A DNA stretch of 64,000 nt from Hericium rajendrae (lineage: Eukaryota > Basidiomycota > Agaricomycetes > Russulales > Hericiaceae), in assembly GCA_033439255.1 (NCBI GenBank), contig CM065878.1, positions 2,170,001-2,234,000 of the forward strand. The letters are read 5' to 3'. Each line of letters opens with the position of its first letter. Position 1 is the stretch's first letter. Below the pieces are notes generated by a model. It did no database searches. It was given only the letters and a program-made list of their open reading frames with translations, and had not been told where the DNA came from. The position numbers and the translations under genes are program-made. Positions 23,577 to 35,797 of this stretch are shown here, piece after piece.

Positions 23577-24408
23577 TCAAGGCCTCGAAGCGAGATGCTC
23601 GTAATAGTCGACCTTCTGTCTCACGCCAGGACAGATCGCCAAGCGGACCCTTTCGCATTCACCGACCAGCAGCATACCGCGCCTCTCAAGCCAACTTCCC
23701 ACATTAGCACTGCGCGCGAATGACAGTCCGCGAACCATCTGCGACAAACTATCGCGGCGAATGGACCACTTGAGCTGGCGCATAACAGGCAGAAGCGAGC
23801 GCGAAATATGGGGTGACGACGACTCCACATCAGGGTAGACATGGTTGCTATGCAGGGCCTGGATGCAATCGACATTGGGAGCTCGGCGACGGAGATACCC
23901 CGAGACGATGGACGAAGCATGTCCGCGCTGAACGCGAACAGAGCTTTCATAGTGCCTAACAGACTGCATAGCGTATGGGTGCTTCTTTTCAGCTGAGGAG
24001 ATCATGAAATACTCACGTGTGCGGAGTAGATGTAGAGACCCATCCTCCACCGCCGCTCAATGCCCAGCCCGCGCATGACACCTCGGTGGACAAGGTCGGC
24101 GACTGTTGGCCGGAGTGGGATGCCATGTGGGCCTAACGCAAATAGAGCATGAGCGACGCGAGATGGAGTGACGACGAGGAGACGGGTGCGATTGAGAAGG
24201 GGATCTGCGACTAGAGCGGCAAGATATGGAGAGACCGATGCAAGCGCAGCAAGATCTGGTATGTCAAGGAAAGAACCTTGTTGTGACATGCATGTCAGAA
24301 AGGATGAGCGACAAGCTGAGAGGGGAAGACCTTACAGATGTATAGGAGTATTTCTGGAGGGATGGTCAATACGGTGCCACGAGTCAGTGAGGAGAGTGCG
24401 GGAGACAT
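23577..24408 (-). CDS. F-box protein
   Basis: Likely substrate adaptor of an SCF ubiquitin ligase. The F-box is at the N-terminus: LTIPPEILLYICSFLDIP, then LAALASVSPYLAALV. The first intron splits the Cys codon of YICSF and the second follows IYSAH. The remaining about 200 residues (HYESSVRVQRGHASS, SLLPVMRQLKWSIRRD, GVRQKVDYYEHLASRP) show no repeat domain I recognise, so the target is unknown. The start ATG is at 24408, only 42 bp from the end of the pogo-like transposon. The gene is convergent with histone H4. Confidence 0.8.
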
Positions 24409-24449
24409 GAAGGTAGGAAGAAACAAGTCAAGTCAAGTCATGGGAGGTA

Positions 24450-24492
24450 CAGTGTTCCACCGTCAGGCGATGATTTACCGTCAGGCGAGGAT
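24450..24492 (+). repeat. Left terminal inverted repeat of pogo-like element
   Basis: Begins CAGTGTTCCACCGTCAGGCG and ends GCGAGGAT. It matches the reverse complement of 27384-27426 at 42 of 43 positions. Confidence 0.95.
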
Positions 24493-24636
24493 GTTCCAGT
24501 TTTAGTAACTTCTGGTCAGAATAAGGAAAGCCGGTCTCAGGACCCTTTCGACGTGGATGAACACGATAAACTGCTCGTAGGCCTATAGTATGTACGATAA
24601 ATACAAATATATACTGTTGATGTGATAGCTTTCCAT

Positions 24637-27021
24637 CTATTCTGAGTCCTCTGCTGAACTTTCGTGGTCCTCGAAGTGCCTCATAGCTCGCAGAAGCTGC
24701 AAGTCCTTCTCCGAAGTTGCCTTCCCTTTCCCTTTGCCCTGGTTCTCCGACGTTTGAAGCTGTTCCTCGAGAGCGATCACTTGTGGAGTTGTCAAACCCT
24801 CAGCACGACGGATCGCCTCCTCGAAGCGTGGCGGCGTGGATGCTTTCGGAGCAAGTCGCGGCTTCCTCGGGTTCTTCGTTCCATCCTCTGCATTGGCATG
24901 GCAGATCTCCTGCCAGTGCTCCAGCACACGCTTATTCTCGTGTGCGCGCGCATCCTTCTGCTGTTTCCTCCACTTGGTACGTTCTTGTTTTTCGGCCCTG
25001 ACAGCAGCACGCTTAATCTTGTCTAGGTCATCCCTTCTGTTCTTTGTGTCATCTTTCTCCAGCGCCGTCATATACATTGGGTCAGTGTAAACCCGTCGGC
25101 CACCTTCTTCTAGGAATTTTCGTGCATTGCTGACCTGTTGCTTTTTCTTCTCTTTCGCGTTCAAGCGCCGCATTGTTCCCAGGCCTTGTTCGTGTTGCAC
25201 GAGAAGCTGCGCGTCCTGTAACCGGCGGCGAATCTGCCATTCCTTCTCGCGCTTCGCCCAGTCAATCTCACGGTCCCTTGAAGATTCAAGAGCAGTGTCA
25301 AGCTCAGCCTTGGCCCATCTGAACTTCGCATGAATGTCGTCTGTGTCAGGCTCTGGATTTCGGGGTCTAGGTGTATGGACAGCATGCGGAGAAGTGGAGG
25401 GTCCGGTGGGTGTATTTACTGTGACAGGGTCCAATAGATTTTGTGTCCCTGCGCTGCCAGGAATGGATGTGAGTGGTGAATTCAGCAAGCGAAACCCGTT
25501 CCCAATGTGTGCTGCAATCGCACGTTCCCGATGGTCAGGGGTAAGAAGCCTCGGATCAATATTCATTGACTGAGGGGAGAGCTCGGGGCTGCACGGATGT
25601 GCCGACGTCGATGGCTGGTGGGGAGTCCGAGATGACGGTGATGTCTGCTGAGCGAGCTCATCCACTCGGCGAAGGATCCGATCAGCTCTTCGCACAGGTG
25701 TTGTCATCGACAATAAGAGATCATTCGAAGTTGATGCTTCCTGACTTGGGGCCATCATGTCGGGTGTAACGACGTGCGGTTGGACGGGTCGTGTGAGTCC
25801 TGTCACCTGGAATGCACGGAAGTTGTTCTGCGGTGTTGCAACCTTCGTCCAAACTTGGTGAAAGACGGCCAAGAAATTGTCTTTGCCAACTGGCATTCCA
25901 TTCTCCTCTTCAAACTCCTTGACTGCAGCAGGCCAGAGCTCTTTGCAACGTGCAAAGTGGACCCGATCCAAGCCTTGAAGGGCATGCGTCGTTTTCGGTG
26001 GATATCCGATCAGCACGATCTTGTTCTGCGCCGCATAGGTGTCAAACGCGAGGCCCATATGTGTCTGATGGGAATCGATGTGTAGAACTCGAGTGCGTCC
26101 GGCAGCGACATCCTTCGTCTGGCTGTCAAACCACTTCAACCACTCAAGGCTGAGCTCCGAGTCCATCCAGCCATTGCTAGAACAACCCATACTGGCATCA
26201 TCTGTAAGATTTTATGAAAGCCAGACATGATGATTTACTCACAGACACTTCCCAGGATTGTTCTTGCCCCAGCTTCGCTGAAATCTCTCGCCCTTGAAGA
26301 TGACGAAAGGCGGCAAGGCAGTGCCATTGCCGCAGATCGTTGGGAGGACAGTCGTGATCGTGCGATCGCCTTCCTGTCGTGTATGCTGTCGCTTTGTTCC
26401 ACGAGGGCAAAGAACGCACTGAGGACCGTGAATCCCATCCCAGAATCCCGTTTCGTCACATGCGTACTGACACTCCGGCTGCAGGTTGATTTCTTCGTAG
26501 ACGTCAGAAACTGTGTCGTAGTAACCCCCAACAGCATTAGGATTCAAAGCATTTGCACGCTGTGTCTCGTGCGCGGACCCCCACGATGTCTGCAAGTCTT
26601 CATGCCATCGGTCCTTAAATCGCTGGACCCAGTTCTTGCCAAGCTCCGCATTGGGCGACCGTGCTCGAAGAAGCCTGAGAGCCATTGACTCGAGCTTCGC
26701 ATTCGTAGGCGGCCTTGCGCGCTTGGCCTGCGCCTTGACCCAGGCAACAATGGTCTGCTCCTCCTCGACCAGCAACTTCATCTGCTTGTGCCGTGTTTGC
26801 TGTAGCATCGGTCTTCCCTTATGGGCGTGACGCACGGTCTCGACCGGGACATCGTGCTTGTCTGCAAACGGCTTGAGCGAGACGCATTGCTTGTTGCCAG
26901 GATCGTGTTCCTTGGTCGCTAGCGCCGCTCGATACTCGCTGAGCGCAGCCTGGACGGCTTGCTCTCGCGCCTCCCTCGAGATGTGATTCTTTACTTGCTG
27001 ATTCTTTGCACGGCCAACCAT
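24637..27021 (-). CDS. Pogo-like transposase (DDE_1 family)
   Basis: Cuts and rejoins the element through its terminal repeats. The N-terminus (start MVGRAKNQQVKNH at 27021) has a psq-type helix-turn-helix (VSLKPFADKHDVPVETVRHA) and a CENP-B-type helix-turn-helix (ALRLLRARSPNAELGKNWVQ, FKDRWHEDLQ). The catalytic core has Asp in YACDETGFWDG, Asp in HIDSHQTHMGL, and the third Asp in LQGLDRVHF, after YPPKTTHALQ. One intron of about 40-57 nt lies near 26190-26235; two donor/acceptor pairs are possible. The last ~250 residues are a long charged, coiled-coil-like tail (AKREKEWQIRRRLQDAQ, GKGKGKATSEKD) ending EDHESSAEDSE. Total about 775 aa with no stop in the frame. Confidence 0.93.
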
Positions 27022-27383
27022 GCCATTCTAACCTGGACTTATTGAGTGAGAAATCAGTAAGAGACAATGTTGTTAGCGAGCCCCACCGGCAGTGATGCTA
27101 AATCGAGAGAAATGATTGGATAATTGGGATCTTAGATTTACCACGCCGGACCATGTCTGTCTTGTTGATGCCCAGATGTTCCTTGAGCTTGCTAATAGCA
27201 GTCAGTTATAGTTAACACAACCTTACTCGCAAAGAAATCGAATTCTGAGTGGAATTACAGCTGCAGTAGTACTGTACAGAGGACCGTAGCGGCGAACAAC
27301 CAGCCTGGGCGCGTCGTGTCGCGTCGTTCACTTTCGTGTGCCACTGATTCCTAAAATGGCCGAATTCTTGCCCTTTTTGTCAA

Positions 27384-27426
27384 ATCCTCGCCTGACGGTA
27401 GATCATCGCCTGACGGTGGAACACTG
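27384..27426 (-). repeat. Right terminal inverted repeat of pogo-like element
   Basis: Mirror of 24450-24492 with one mismatch, ending GGTGGAACACTG before the TA duplication. Confidence 0.95.
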
Positions 27427-27778
27427 TAGGCAAACAGGACAGAGATGAGAGGAGTTGGATCAAAGTTGAATGGCAAGGAGAGGAGCGCCAGAAGACTGCG
27501 GAAGCAAACTGGAGTAGTTGCCTTTCGAAGAAGCGGCATGACCAAATGGAGTAATTAGACGCCCATGGTTACCCGATCGGGAGAGGGTATATGCAGTATT
27601 GGCGAGAACTGTAAGACTTCGGTGTGCAGACAGTATGGCATTCGTCTCGCCTTCATGGATTCCTTCCCCATGTGCGTTCCATGCTCTCTCGCCACTTATA
27701 CCCCCATGGCCCGTCGCTTTCCATCTTGCCAACGACGTCCTCCCCAGCCATTAGAGCAGTCCCGCTCGCCCGCTCGCC

Positions 27779-29730
27779 ATGGCTGACGACCTCCAAACCG
27801 CTCAGCACTTCATATTCGTGTACGTTCTTCCTAGGAGCCCCATACATTACCTGCTTCTGATCTTCAATTAGGACGCAGGTCTACTTCTGCGGTATGTCGT
27901 CGATCGAATTCAGTCGCGTTCGAACTCTGACAACTTTCGACGCATTCCGACCCAGCCATGTGTAAGTCAATCCCGTATTCTTCGTCTGTCTTCTGTCCAA
28001 CGGACGCCTACTCTCTAGATGCGGTTGTACTTTGGGACTGGGTTATTAGCATTAACAGGGAATTCGTCTATGTATGCGCGTTCATCCTCATCTCAATGTT
28101 CCAATGGCATCTTAACACCAACTAGATCTGGAAAACGTTTTGGTCACCGGTTAAAGTCGCATACCTCTTCTGCCGGTATGTAACCTCCACATATGCTCTG
28201 TCTCTCTCATAGTCATAGCGTTTCCAGGTATTGGGTCATCGCAGTCGTTCCTTACCTTCTATATGCCTTCGTAATGAACCATCCTCTGGAAGAGTGCGAA
28301 CGTATCTACAAGGTAATTATTCCCAAATGAATGACCGAGCCCTGCCTCACGATATACAGATACCTGTCGCTCTGGCAATGTGGAACCAAGTTGGTTCGGA
28401 AAGTCAGTTTTTCAACGATTTTCATCGATCATAGTACTTGACGCGCATATACACCTATTTCTCGTAGTTGTCCTACTCATTCGCACCTACGCCTTCTTCA
28501 ACCGCAATAACTACCTACTCTGCGTACTTATAGTAGGATTGAGCGCATTGGTCGCGTACCAGCTATACGTGGACACATCCCAAATGCTTGGTACAGTGAA
28601 CCTTCATTGCATACCGTGCCTGACCTTACCTTTGGCTCGCAGTTCTACCATTTGTCGTGCCTCCATTCGTACGCCTTCTCTAGTTTCCCACCTTATTTCG
28701 AGAACCTGAATACTCTCTAGGAGGAGGGCCCATGCTTTCCAATGTCCAAGCCGCATTCTGCTCATCTGATGGGTGAGGTTCATTCGCCCTCAGGCTCCAG
28801 CGCTCCCCGTACTCACCGATAATACTTTCCAGGATTTTTCGCGAGCATTTTTCGCTATTGATTCGTCGATAGTGATGCTGACTGAGGAATAGATCGCACC
28901 TCTCGGTTTCGATACGATCGTCACGTCAATGACAGTCTGGAAAGCTTTTCGCATTCGCCGCCAGAATGGTGGACCCAGCAGCAGACTTATTCAAACTTTT
29001 ATACGCGAAGGCGTTTTTTACTACCTTTTAATTTCTATAGCAAATTTGGTACGCATATGGGCATTGACTGATATCCACTGGTGACTCTGCAGGCTAACTT
29101 GTCTTTTTTTAAATTACAGATCAACGGGATATTTTACCTACAGTGAGTACTGAGACCCGGTCTTCAAACCTCGGCAGTTCATGTTCTGCTAGACCGCGTC
29201 AAGTCATATCAGCCATCAACATTCCTCTGAGTGTCATGCTCAGTCCAGTCTTAGCCTGTCGGCTTGTAAGTTACAACCATTTGCCTGCTGCGCAGAACTA
29301 TGAGTGACCGCTCACGTAGATCCTTGACCTTCGCGAGCGCGGCTCTGAAACCGTGGCTCACTCAGAGGGTTTGCCCGCTTTCAACAGCTACCCGTCAAAA
29401 GTTTTCCCCTTCGGCTTGCAATTCACAGGACAACGATCCATGGGCAGCACAGGGCCGTCGATGCCCAACGCTTTCGTCCGATCTAACCCGCGCCATACGA
29501 ATTCGGGTGTTGTCCTGAGCACGATCGGCAGTGTTTCGGGGGGTATTATTCATCACGACAGTGGTCTGGAGCTCGACAGACTGGATCAGAAGGAGTCTAA
29601 AGAAGTGGGCATTGAAGATGACGATGAGATTGCTTATCGCTACAGGACGGTTGAGATGGACCTCGGGATGGGGATGGGTCGCCCAGTGGATGGGATCCGA
29701 GTAGACGTGGAGAAAACCACGACAATGTGA
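27779..29730 (+). CDS. DUF6533-type multi-pass membrane protein
   Basis: Seven-helix-like integral membrane protein of a family hugely expanded in Agaricomycetes; function unknown. The start MADDLQTAQHFIF is at 27779. Helices include VVLWDWVISINREFVYIWK, YWVIAVVPYLLYAFVM, YLLCVLIVGLSALVAYQL and VLPFVVPPF, with family motifs VLLIRTYAFFNRN and CRLILDLRERG. The cytosolic tail is Ser/Gly-rich and acidic, ending DVEKTTTM. Many short introns split it. A 6 nt exon (CCATGT, 27956-27961) fits between introns 27892-27955 and 27962-28018. Its 5' region lost its original neighbour when the transposon inserted. Confidence 0.82.
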
Positions 29731-30244
29731 GGTGAAAGATTCCCCCACATCGATTCCCTGTTACCTGCACTGTCTCTTCAGCATTGTTACCATTGTTTTC
29801 AGTCTCCCAGCATATCGTTCATCGCTTTCATTCCAACGATTTTGCATCATAAGTACCTTCATATGCCCGTCCGGAACATATCACTGTAGTCTGTAGTCAT
29901 TCCGTCGAGCCTTACCTTGCACCAATACTCCGTTACTCTATGCAGTTCGTGCATATACAATCGTACAATTTGGAAAGGTTCGACAGAATGGCCAAAGCAC
30001 ATATCCATTATTAGCAGGCAGATACTATTGATACATCAGGTCGATCCACGAGTACACGGAGGTAGGTCACAACCATATAGCGGCTGAGGGAGATTTTGTA
30101 GCTGAGAATAGTTAACGATCGAGTCTAAGATCACAGAGAAATATCAACAGTTCCCTAGGAAGCCTACGCGAGACAAAGAAACACGAAGCGAGATAGAGGG
30201 CGGGATCACGAGAGTCAGAAGCACGAAAAGTCCATCCGAAAGGT
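29731..30244. other. Convergent intergenic region
   Basis: 514 bp between two convergent stop codons, presumably both 3' UTRs and terminators. No reading frame or repeat seen. Confidence 0.4.
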
Positions 30245-33200
30245 CTATGACCACGTGTTAAACGTCGCTGAGTAGTCTACGGGCGGGTAGCCCTCGGGCA
30301 CAGGCGCAGACATCAGGCCTTCCATCCAGATGCCCTGCGTCTGATCGAACCCGAACGGAATCGGCATCGACGACGGCGGGCTGCTGTGCGACGACTGCGG
30401 CGAAGGCGTCGAGACCGCCGCGGAGACCGTGCTGCCGCGCGTCGGCGCGCCGCTGCTGGGCCCGCTGCCGTTGCGCGGCCACCACTCGTAGCCGGGGAGG
30501 TAGGACGTCGACGGCTCGAGGCCCGGGATGTCGAGGCCCAGCATCTGCGCGAGGATGCGGTTGCTCGCATCGTCGGTGGGGACGCTGGGCGAGGGCGACT
30601 TGGCGAGGGCCTCGCGCTGCAAGATCGTCGTGGGGCGCTCGTCGGTGTTACCGAAGGCGTCTTCGGCGATGCGCTTGCGCTCGCCGGTGGCGTTGTAGGA
30701 GGCAAGAAGGCCATTATCGACGTGGACCTTCGCGCCGTGGAGCAGGTCCCATGCTCTGTGTGCGCTAGGCCAGATGATCTGTAGGATGCTGTGAGATACG
30801 GTGTTCCGCTGAGTGTGCTGTAGACGACATACAGCCATCTCGTTCAAAGCGGAAAGAATCCGCTGCAGGTTGATAGAAGCTTGGACATTTGACGGCCGCA
30901 TGGTCACTGGAGTTCCGATTAGTGAAAGCACATGCTACGGTGAAGTGGCGGCCTTACGTGTGACTACGTGCATGATGCCTGCCGCGAATACGTGCTGAGT
31001 TAATAGCAAGGCTCCACGACGCAGACTATACTGATGTTGATACGCCATGACTAGATGACGATGGATGAGATGGAATTATACGGCATGCTCAAAGCGGCGA
31101 AAACGTACCAATCGTAGTGATGTGGGTTGCGGCGCTTTGACAAATGTCGAAGGACTTCAGGCAAACGGCATCAGATTCCCGGGTGCCTTTCGCCATGCGT
31201 TGGCTATGAGGACAGAGAGTGAGACTGTGACAAGGCTGGCGATAAGGAAGGATGCGTACTTTGGCGGTCGCCACTTAGGAATGCTATCGATAAAGCTGTT
31301 CAGTATGAATGCAGGACTCGAGGCAAAAAGGATGACGTACAAAGCCCGATGGAGAAGCAAGACAGCGTTCCAGTACGTGATGTGCATTAAGAGCACGGTG
31401 GGAGGGGGAGCGGGTCGTTTGCTGGACGCGTCATAGGTAACGGTCTCAGGAAGGTCGTGATACCATTTGTCAAGGCGCGCCTCCATTTCAGCCAAGGCAG
31501 CTCGCTTGGTGATGTGAGTGACTGGGTGAATGGGATAGATCTTTTCCACGATATATCCCACAATATTTCCTAGGCAAAAAATGTAAGAAAATATATTTGA
31601 GAGAACCATCGCGAATCTACCTAGCATTCCTGCTAGTCGGAACACCTCGAGGGTACGACCAGGGACCGGCGTAAAGTTTGCCGACGCTGGGTCTATCTGA
31701 TGTGGTTTCCAAAGTTCGTCGGAATCGATCTGCGGAAGTCGTCAGTACCACGTAAAATTGCAGTCGCCTGCAAGTTACCTCTGGCATCTGGGTGTCATAG
31801 TTCGATTCCGAGATCGTAGGTTGTCGGCCCATCCATACAGCCGTATGCCTGAATCGAAGCTATTAGTCGGGCGCATGTTTCAAGCAACGATACGCTTACT
31901 TGTCAGCCCTGTTACATGCCCACCAGATCTGTCTCCGCGCTTGCAGTTCGATCGGGGAGAACAGTTTTCCGCCGTTGACCTGCCAATTTGCTGCATCTCG
32001 ATTGAGTCCGAGGTCTTGCGCCTACATACCTCGCATGAGCAGAAGCCCGTTCAGATAGTGGGCAACATACCATGCGCAAGCCCATGCCGATGTAGAGCCA
32101 TCCGTGTTCCATCGACCCTGGCGATTCTCACAAGTCTGAGCATGAAGCCCTCTCATGAGAGACGAGCGCCTACCTAATCCGAACTCTCGGAGACCAAGGA
32201 GGAGCAATGCTTGACAAGTAGACGGCCGTGAATAATGATATACGCGATCTTCACGCCAATTCAAGTACGCCAATTCAAGTCAGTTCACTATCGCCTGAAA
32301 ACATGGCGCATTGACACATACTAAGGACTTCTCGAGCTTGAACCATGTATTCCAGACCGGCTTCCCACATCTGGCCGGGGAGTGTGGGCATGGCATCGTC
32401 GTGGTCGTACCGAGCAGCGACTGCAAACATGGAAAGTAGAAGCAGATTGGACACGTGGGGCTTGTCAGTGGGCGAGGTTGGCTCGTTGTGCGGATACCGA
32501 CTGTACATGCGGTATTAGAGCGGGGTCGTACAATTAAAAGCAAAATCACGTACGCAGCTTCGAATTGCAGCCAGAAGTGCGTCTTATGCACGACCGGGAA
32601 TACGGGGTGCACGTAGATGAAGTACAGATTGAGCAAATGTCGTTGTACTTCGACGGGTGGAAGATTGACGTTCACACTTTCCTCCGCAATGAACTGTTGA
32701 GCGGCTGGCGGCCAAACTCGTGCCATTGGCATGTTCCTAAGCAAAAATGAGCCTTCCACAATGGTCGTGGGTAGAAACATGACACATACCAGATGCCTCC
32801 CAACTTCCGGTCATCCGTGCGTGGCGTGTTGTAGAGAAGGGGCAATCCGCTAGCAGAACCGTGGTAGCGAATCTGAGCGACGTAAAGAAGTCAACAAAGC
32901 AGCAACGGATCAAGGATACAACTGTACCTCTTTATTCTCATCGAGTGACAGCTGTCCGAACCCAGACGCGGGGGCATCACTCTCCTCTTCTGTATCTGAT
33001 GTCGGATAATCATCAGTCTGATGCCATGGGACGTGGAGATAATGGCAAGTAAGCACCTGATTTATTGTCGATTCGATACATGCGGTCCCAGTCGGGCTGT
33101 GCGACTGGACCCTGGTCAGTCCTGCGTCGTTGAGGGCCTCGAGGACCCATCAGAGATGCAAGCGCAGGATCGTGGAAGTCATGCAAGGACGAAGACGAGG

Positions 33201-34053
33201 AGATCGTTGCCAACCGACTCGAAAGACGGTCTTGCCACTCTAATGTGGGGCTAACAAGCATAGAATTATCTGACCCGGCTCCATTAATACTCGTATACAT
33301 CATTCGTGGGAATGGGCTTACTGGACGATACAATTTCGCGAGAAACTCGGGACTGGCGCTTGGGACGGGATGGATCCCGCGACGCCTCGCTGTTCATGAT
33401 TGAGGTAAAGAAGTCCTCCTTCGTGACGGCTACTGAGTGATTTGAACGACCCGACGGGCCCTAACAATCTATGTGAGTAAATGCAGACAACTGAAAAAGA
33501 ACGTAACCTTACGAAAGGACCACTGTCTACTCTATTGAGAATATCTCTCGCGAGATCATCCTTGCGCAGGTTGGTGATAAGTGTCTGAACCTGGGGGTCC
33601 GACGACGAAAGGATGGCTCCCAGTATAGATTCAACCTGATGCCACCTCTGCTCGATAGCGTGAATATATCCCTTTGGTGGGCCTCGCTTGTGGCTTGGAC
33701 CTGGTGGCATTGTTAAGAGAGTCCGCAGAAAAGCTAGGGATATACTCACCAAGGAAAGTACACGCTAGATGGTAATTCGTCGTTATGTGGGAACTGTGAA
33801 GTGAGTGATTCCAACTCACCTACGCCGGCCACCGAACAGCTCTTACATGGCGCATCATCCCCCTGGAATCGCTCACATTTGCTTTTGGTTTTCCGACATT
33901 GGTCGCAGGCTTTACGACAAGTTAGAATGCGACCCCCACGAGGACGCGCGACATACCTCTGCTACTGCGCTTCCGAGTATTGGCCTCGGACATTTGCGCA
34001 GCGTCATGATCTTCGTCAGACTGTTCTGACTCGTGAGAGAGAGGATCGGGCAT
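30245..34053 (-). CDS. Zn2Cys6 transcription factor with Fungal_trans domain
   Basis: Gal4-type regulator. The start MPDPLSHESEQSDEDHD (34053) is followed by the zinc cluster ACDQCRKTKSKCERF, then APCKSCSVAGVACTFLGP, giving six Cys. A basic linker and dimer helix follow (KRGPPKGYIHAIEQRWHQVE). The middle homology region shows LNLYFIYVHPVFPVVHKTHF, SNLLLLSMFAVAARYD and GQMWEAGLEYMVQAREVL. The C-terminus is Pro/Ser-rich and ends YPPVDYSATFNTWS. It is split by more than a dozen short introns, so I give only the outer limits. The target genes are unknown. It is distinct from the two related factors further right. Confidence 0.88.
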
Positions 34054-35797
34054 GGCGAGGATGCTGGTGAGGGTAGCTGGTAAGGAAGTGCAATACTAAG
34101 TTTCTGAACTCCGGATTACTACAGGGGTGTCTCAGCACGCGTCATGTGATCCATGCACCGCAGCTCGCACCTATGGCTGAACTCTATTGGGCACGAACAC
34201 GTTCGCCTTTGGGTGCTGTCGGGTCTACAGTAGGAGGATGGAAGGTGGTGAAGAGATCGGCCTGAGAGACTCAAAAGTAACCGAGCGCTAGACGCCCGTC
34301 TCCGACTCGAGTCGAGTCCCGCACACGCCGATCCGCGGGCGAGCGCTTGCTCTTCTTCATCTGTTTCCTCGGATATCCTCGCCGATCGACCGCTTATAAG
34401 TTCTAGGCTCACTCAGCCCTTCCTACATCACGTCAGCCACAGGAATCAGCTCAGTTATGGGGACACAAGCAAACAAATCTCGTCTCGATTTCTTTACAAG
34501 ACAACAGTAGACATTGGCAACAGCACTACGTTGCAGCAACAAATACGGCCAAGTTAGGCGAAGGTACTTCGGAACGAGCAGGAGGTAGCCAGAAGTGGCC
34601 AATTGCCTATGGGGATAACCGCATCGCTCCCTCACTTCCCAGCCCACTATCAGCGATCGCATTCGAAGCCTTCGTGCTGTCTCCGCAGAACGGTACCTGT
34701 CATCATTTGCATAGAACGGGTCGACTTACGAAGAGGGCGTGGGGTCCAAAACTTCATAAAGGCCGCCGAAACACGTCTGGGGAAGTGCCAAAGGATATTA
34801 CATCATAATTAGATATCGAAGACATCCACGTGGTTATTATCAGGCATCCAATATTACCTTAGGGTCGGCGAGAGACAGCGTCCTCGGGTCAAGCACTCAC
34901 CTACCCCACAGACAGAAGTATAAGAAGACATAAGCAATCGGATGGCCGTCATTCCGAGACGCTGCAGCAAGTGATGGGGCCGTAAACTTGTCAAGCCAGT
35001 AATTTCGGCTCTATTAGTATTAAAGATGTGGTCGAGTCAGCTCGGATCTCCTCGGGCTAGGCTGTTGTCACGTAAAAAGGGTGTTTGGAGGAAGCAACAC
35101 TGGCGTAGCTGCTTCACTGCACATGTACTTACCTTGTAACTTAACAGCATATTGAGACCGTTCTTACAAGGTTGTACGACGGAAGCGCAGCTCATCACTT
35201 GGCAAGAAGCCAGGCCCGGAAAGCAATCATGATTGCGCACACGTCGTGTCAGCGCTATGAGCCTGCCCGAGTTGGTAGTGGTGGTAAGGGAAAAAATGGT
35301 CTGCAACGGGCAGAGTGACAGCAACTGAGCGTCAAAGCATGCGCAGGTGGGAGTCAAGAGTTGACCTGCAAGTTGAGCAGAGATAGGGAAGATATGGACA
35401 GACCTTCGAAGCTTCGTGTCGTGACTGAAGGTATTTAGTGGGGGTCAGCAAGTCAACACGAACGCCCATCATGAGATCTTTTAGACAAGGCCTACGAGAG
35501 AGAAAGTGACACGACATAGAGAAGGCGGTGAAGGGGACGAGCTAGAGCCATGACCTCGCCGCCGCCGAGGCGGGACGTGTCGGTCGGGCCTGGGCGCGGC
35601 TTACGGAGAAAGCGCTCGGGAGAAGCCGAGCGGGTACGGAGTGGCTGGGGCAGAGGACGGCGGCGCTCTCACAAGCTTCGTCACCGTCAACGTCGTCGCC
35701 CTTCCCTGCTTCTCCTCCGTCGTCGCCCCCATCCCCGCCTTCCTCACCCCTCCCCGCCCCCATCTCTACCATCACCTTCCCCGCACCCCTTTCCTCC
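34054..35797. other. Intergenic region of about 1.7 kb
   Basis: No domain, exon chain or repeat recognised. It holds a short palindrome (GACTCGAGTC near 34313). The last 250 bp are pyrimidine-rich and probably form the promoter and 5' UTR of the KH-domain gene. Small frames here (60-106 codons) have no supporting features. Confidence 0.4.

Larger units (their letters stand above)
24450..27426 (-). mobile_element. Complete pogo-like DNA transposon, 2977 bp
   Basis: The element is bounded by 43 bp terminal inverted repeats (24450-24492 and 27384-27426) that differ at one base, and by TA on each side (24448-24449, 27427-27428), the target duplication of the Tc1/mariner/pogo superfamily. Each end holds two direct copies of ACCGTCAGGCGA separated by 5 bp, probably transposase binding sites. 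Inside is one transposase gene that looks whole. Near-identical ends and an open frame suggest a recent insertion. It split the divergent promoter region between the F-box gene and the DUF6533 gene. Confidence 0.93.

Noticed and set aside
30386-30784. Arg/Ala-rich 132-codon plus-strand frame
   Set aside because: Antisense to the GC-rich C-terminal exon of the Zn2Cys6 factor; composition is what reading Ser/Pro codons backwards gives.
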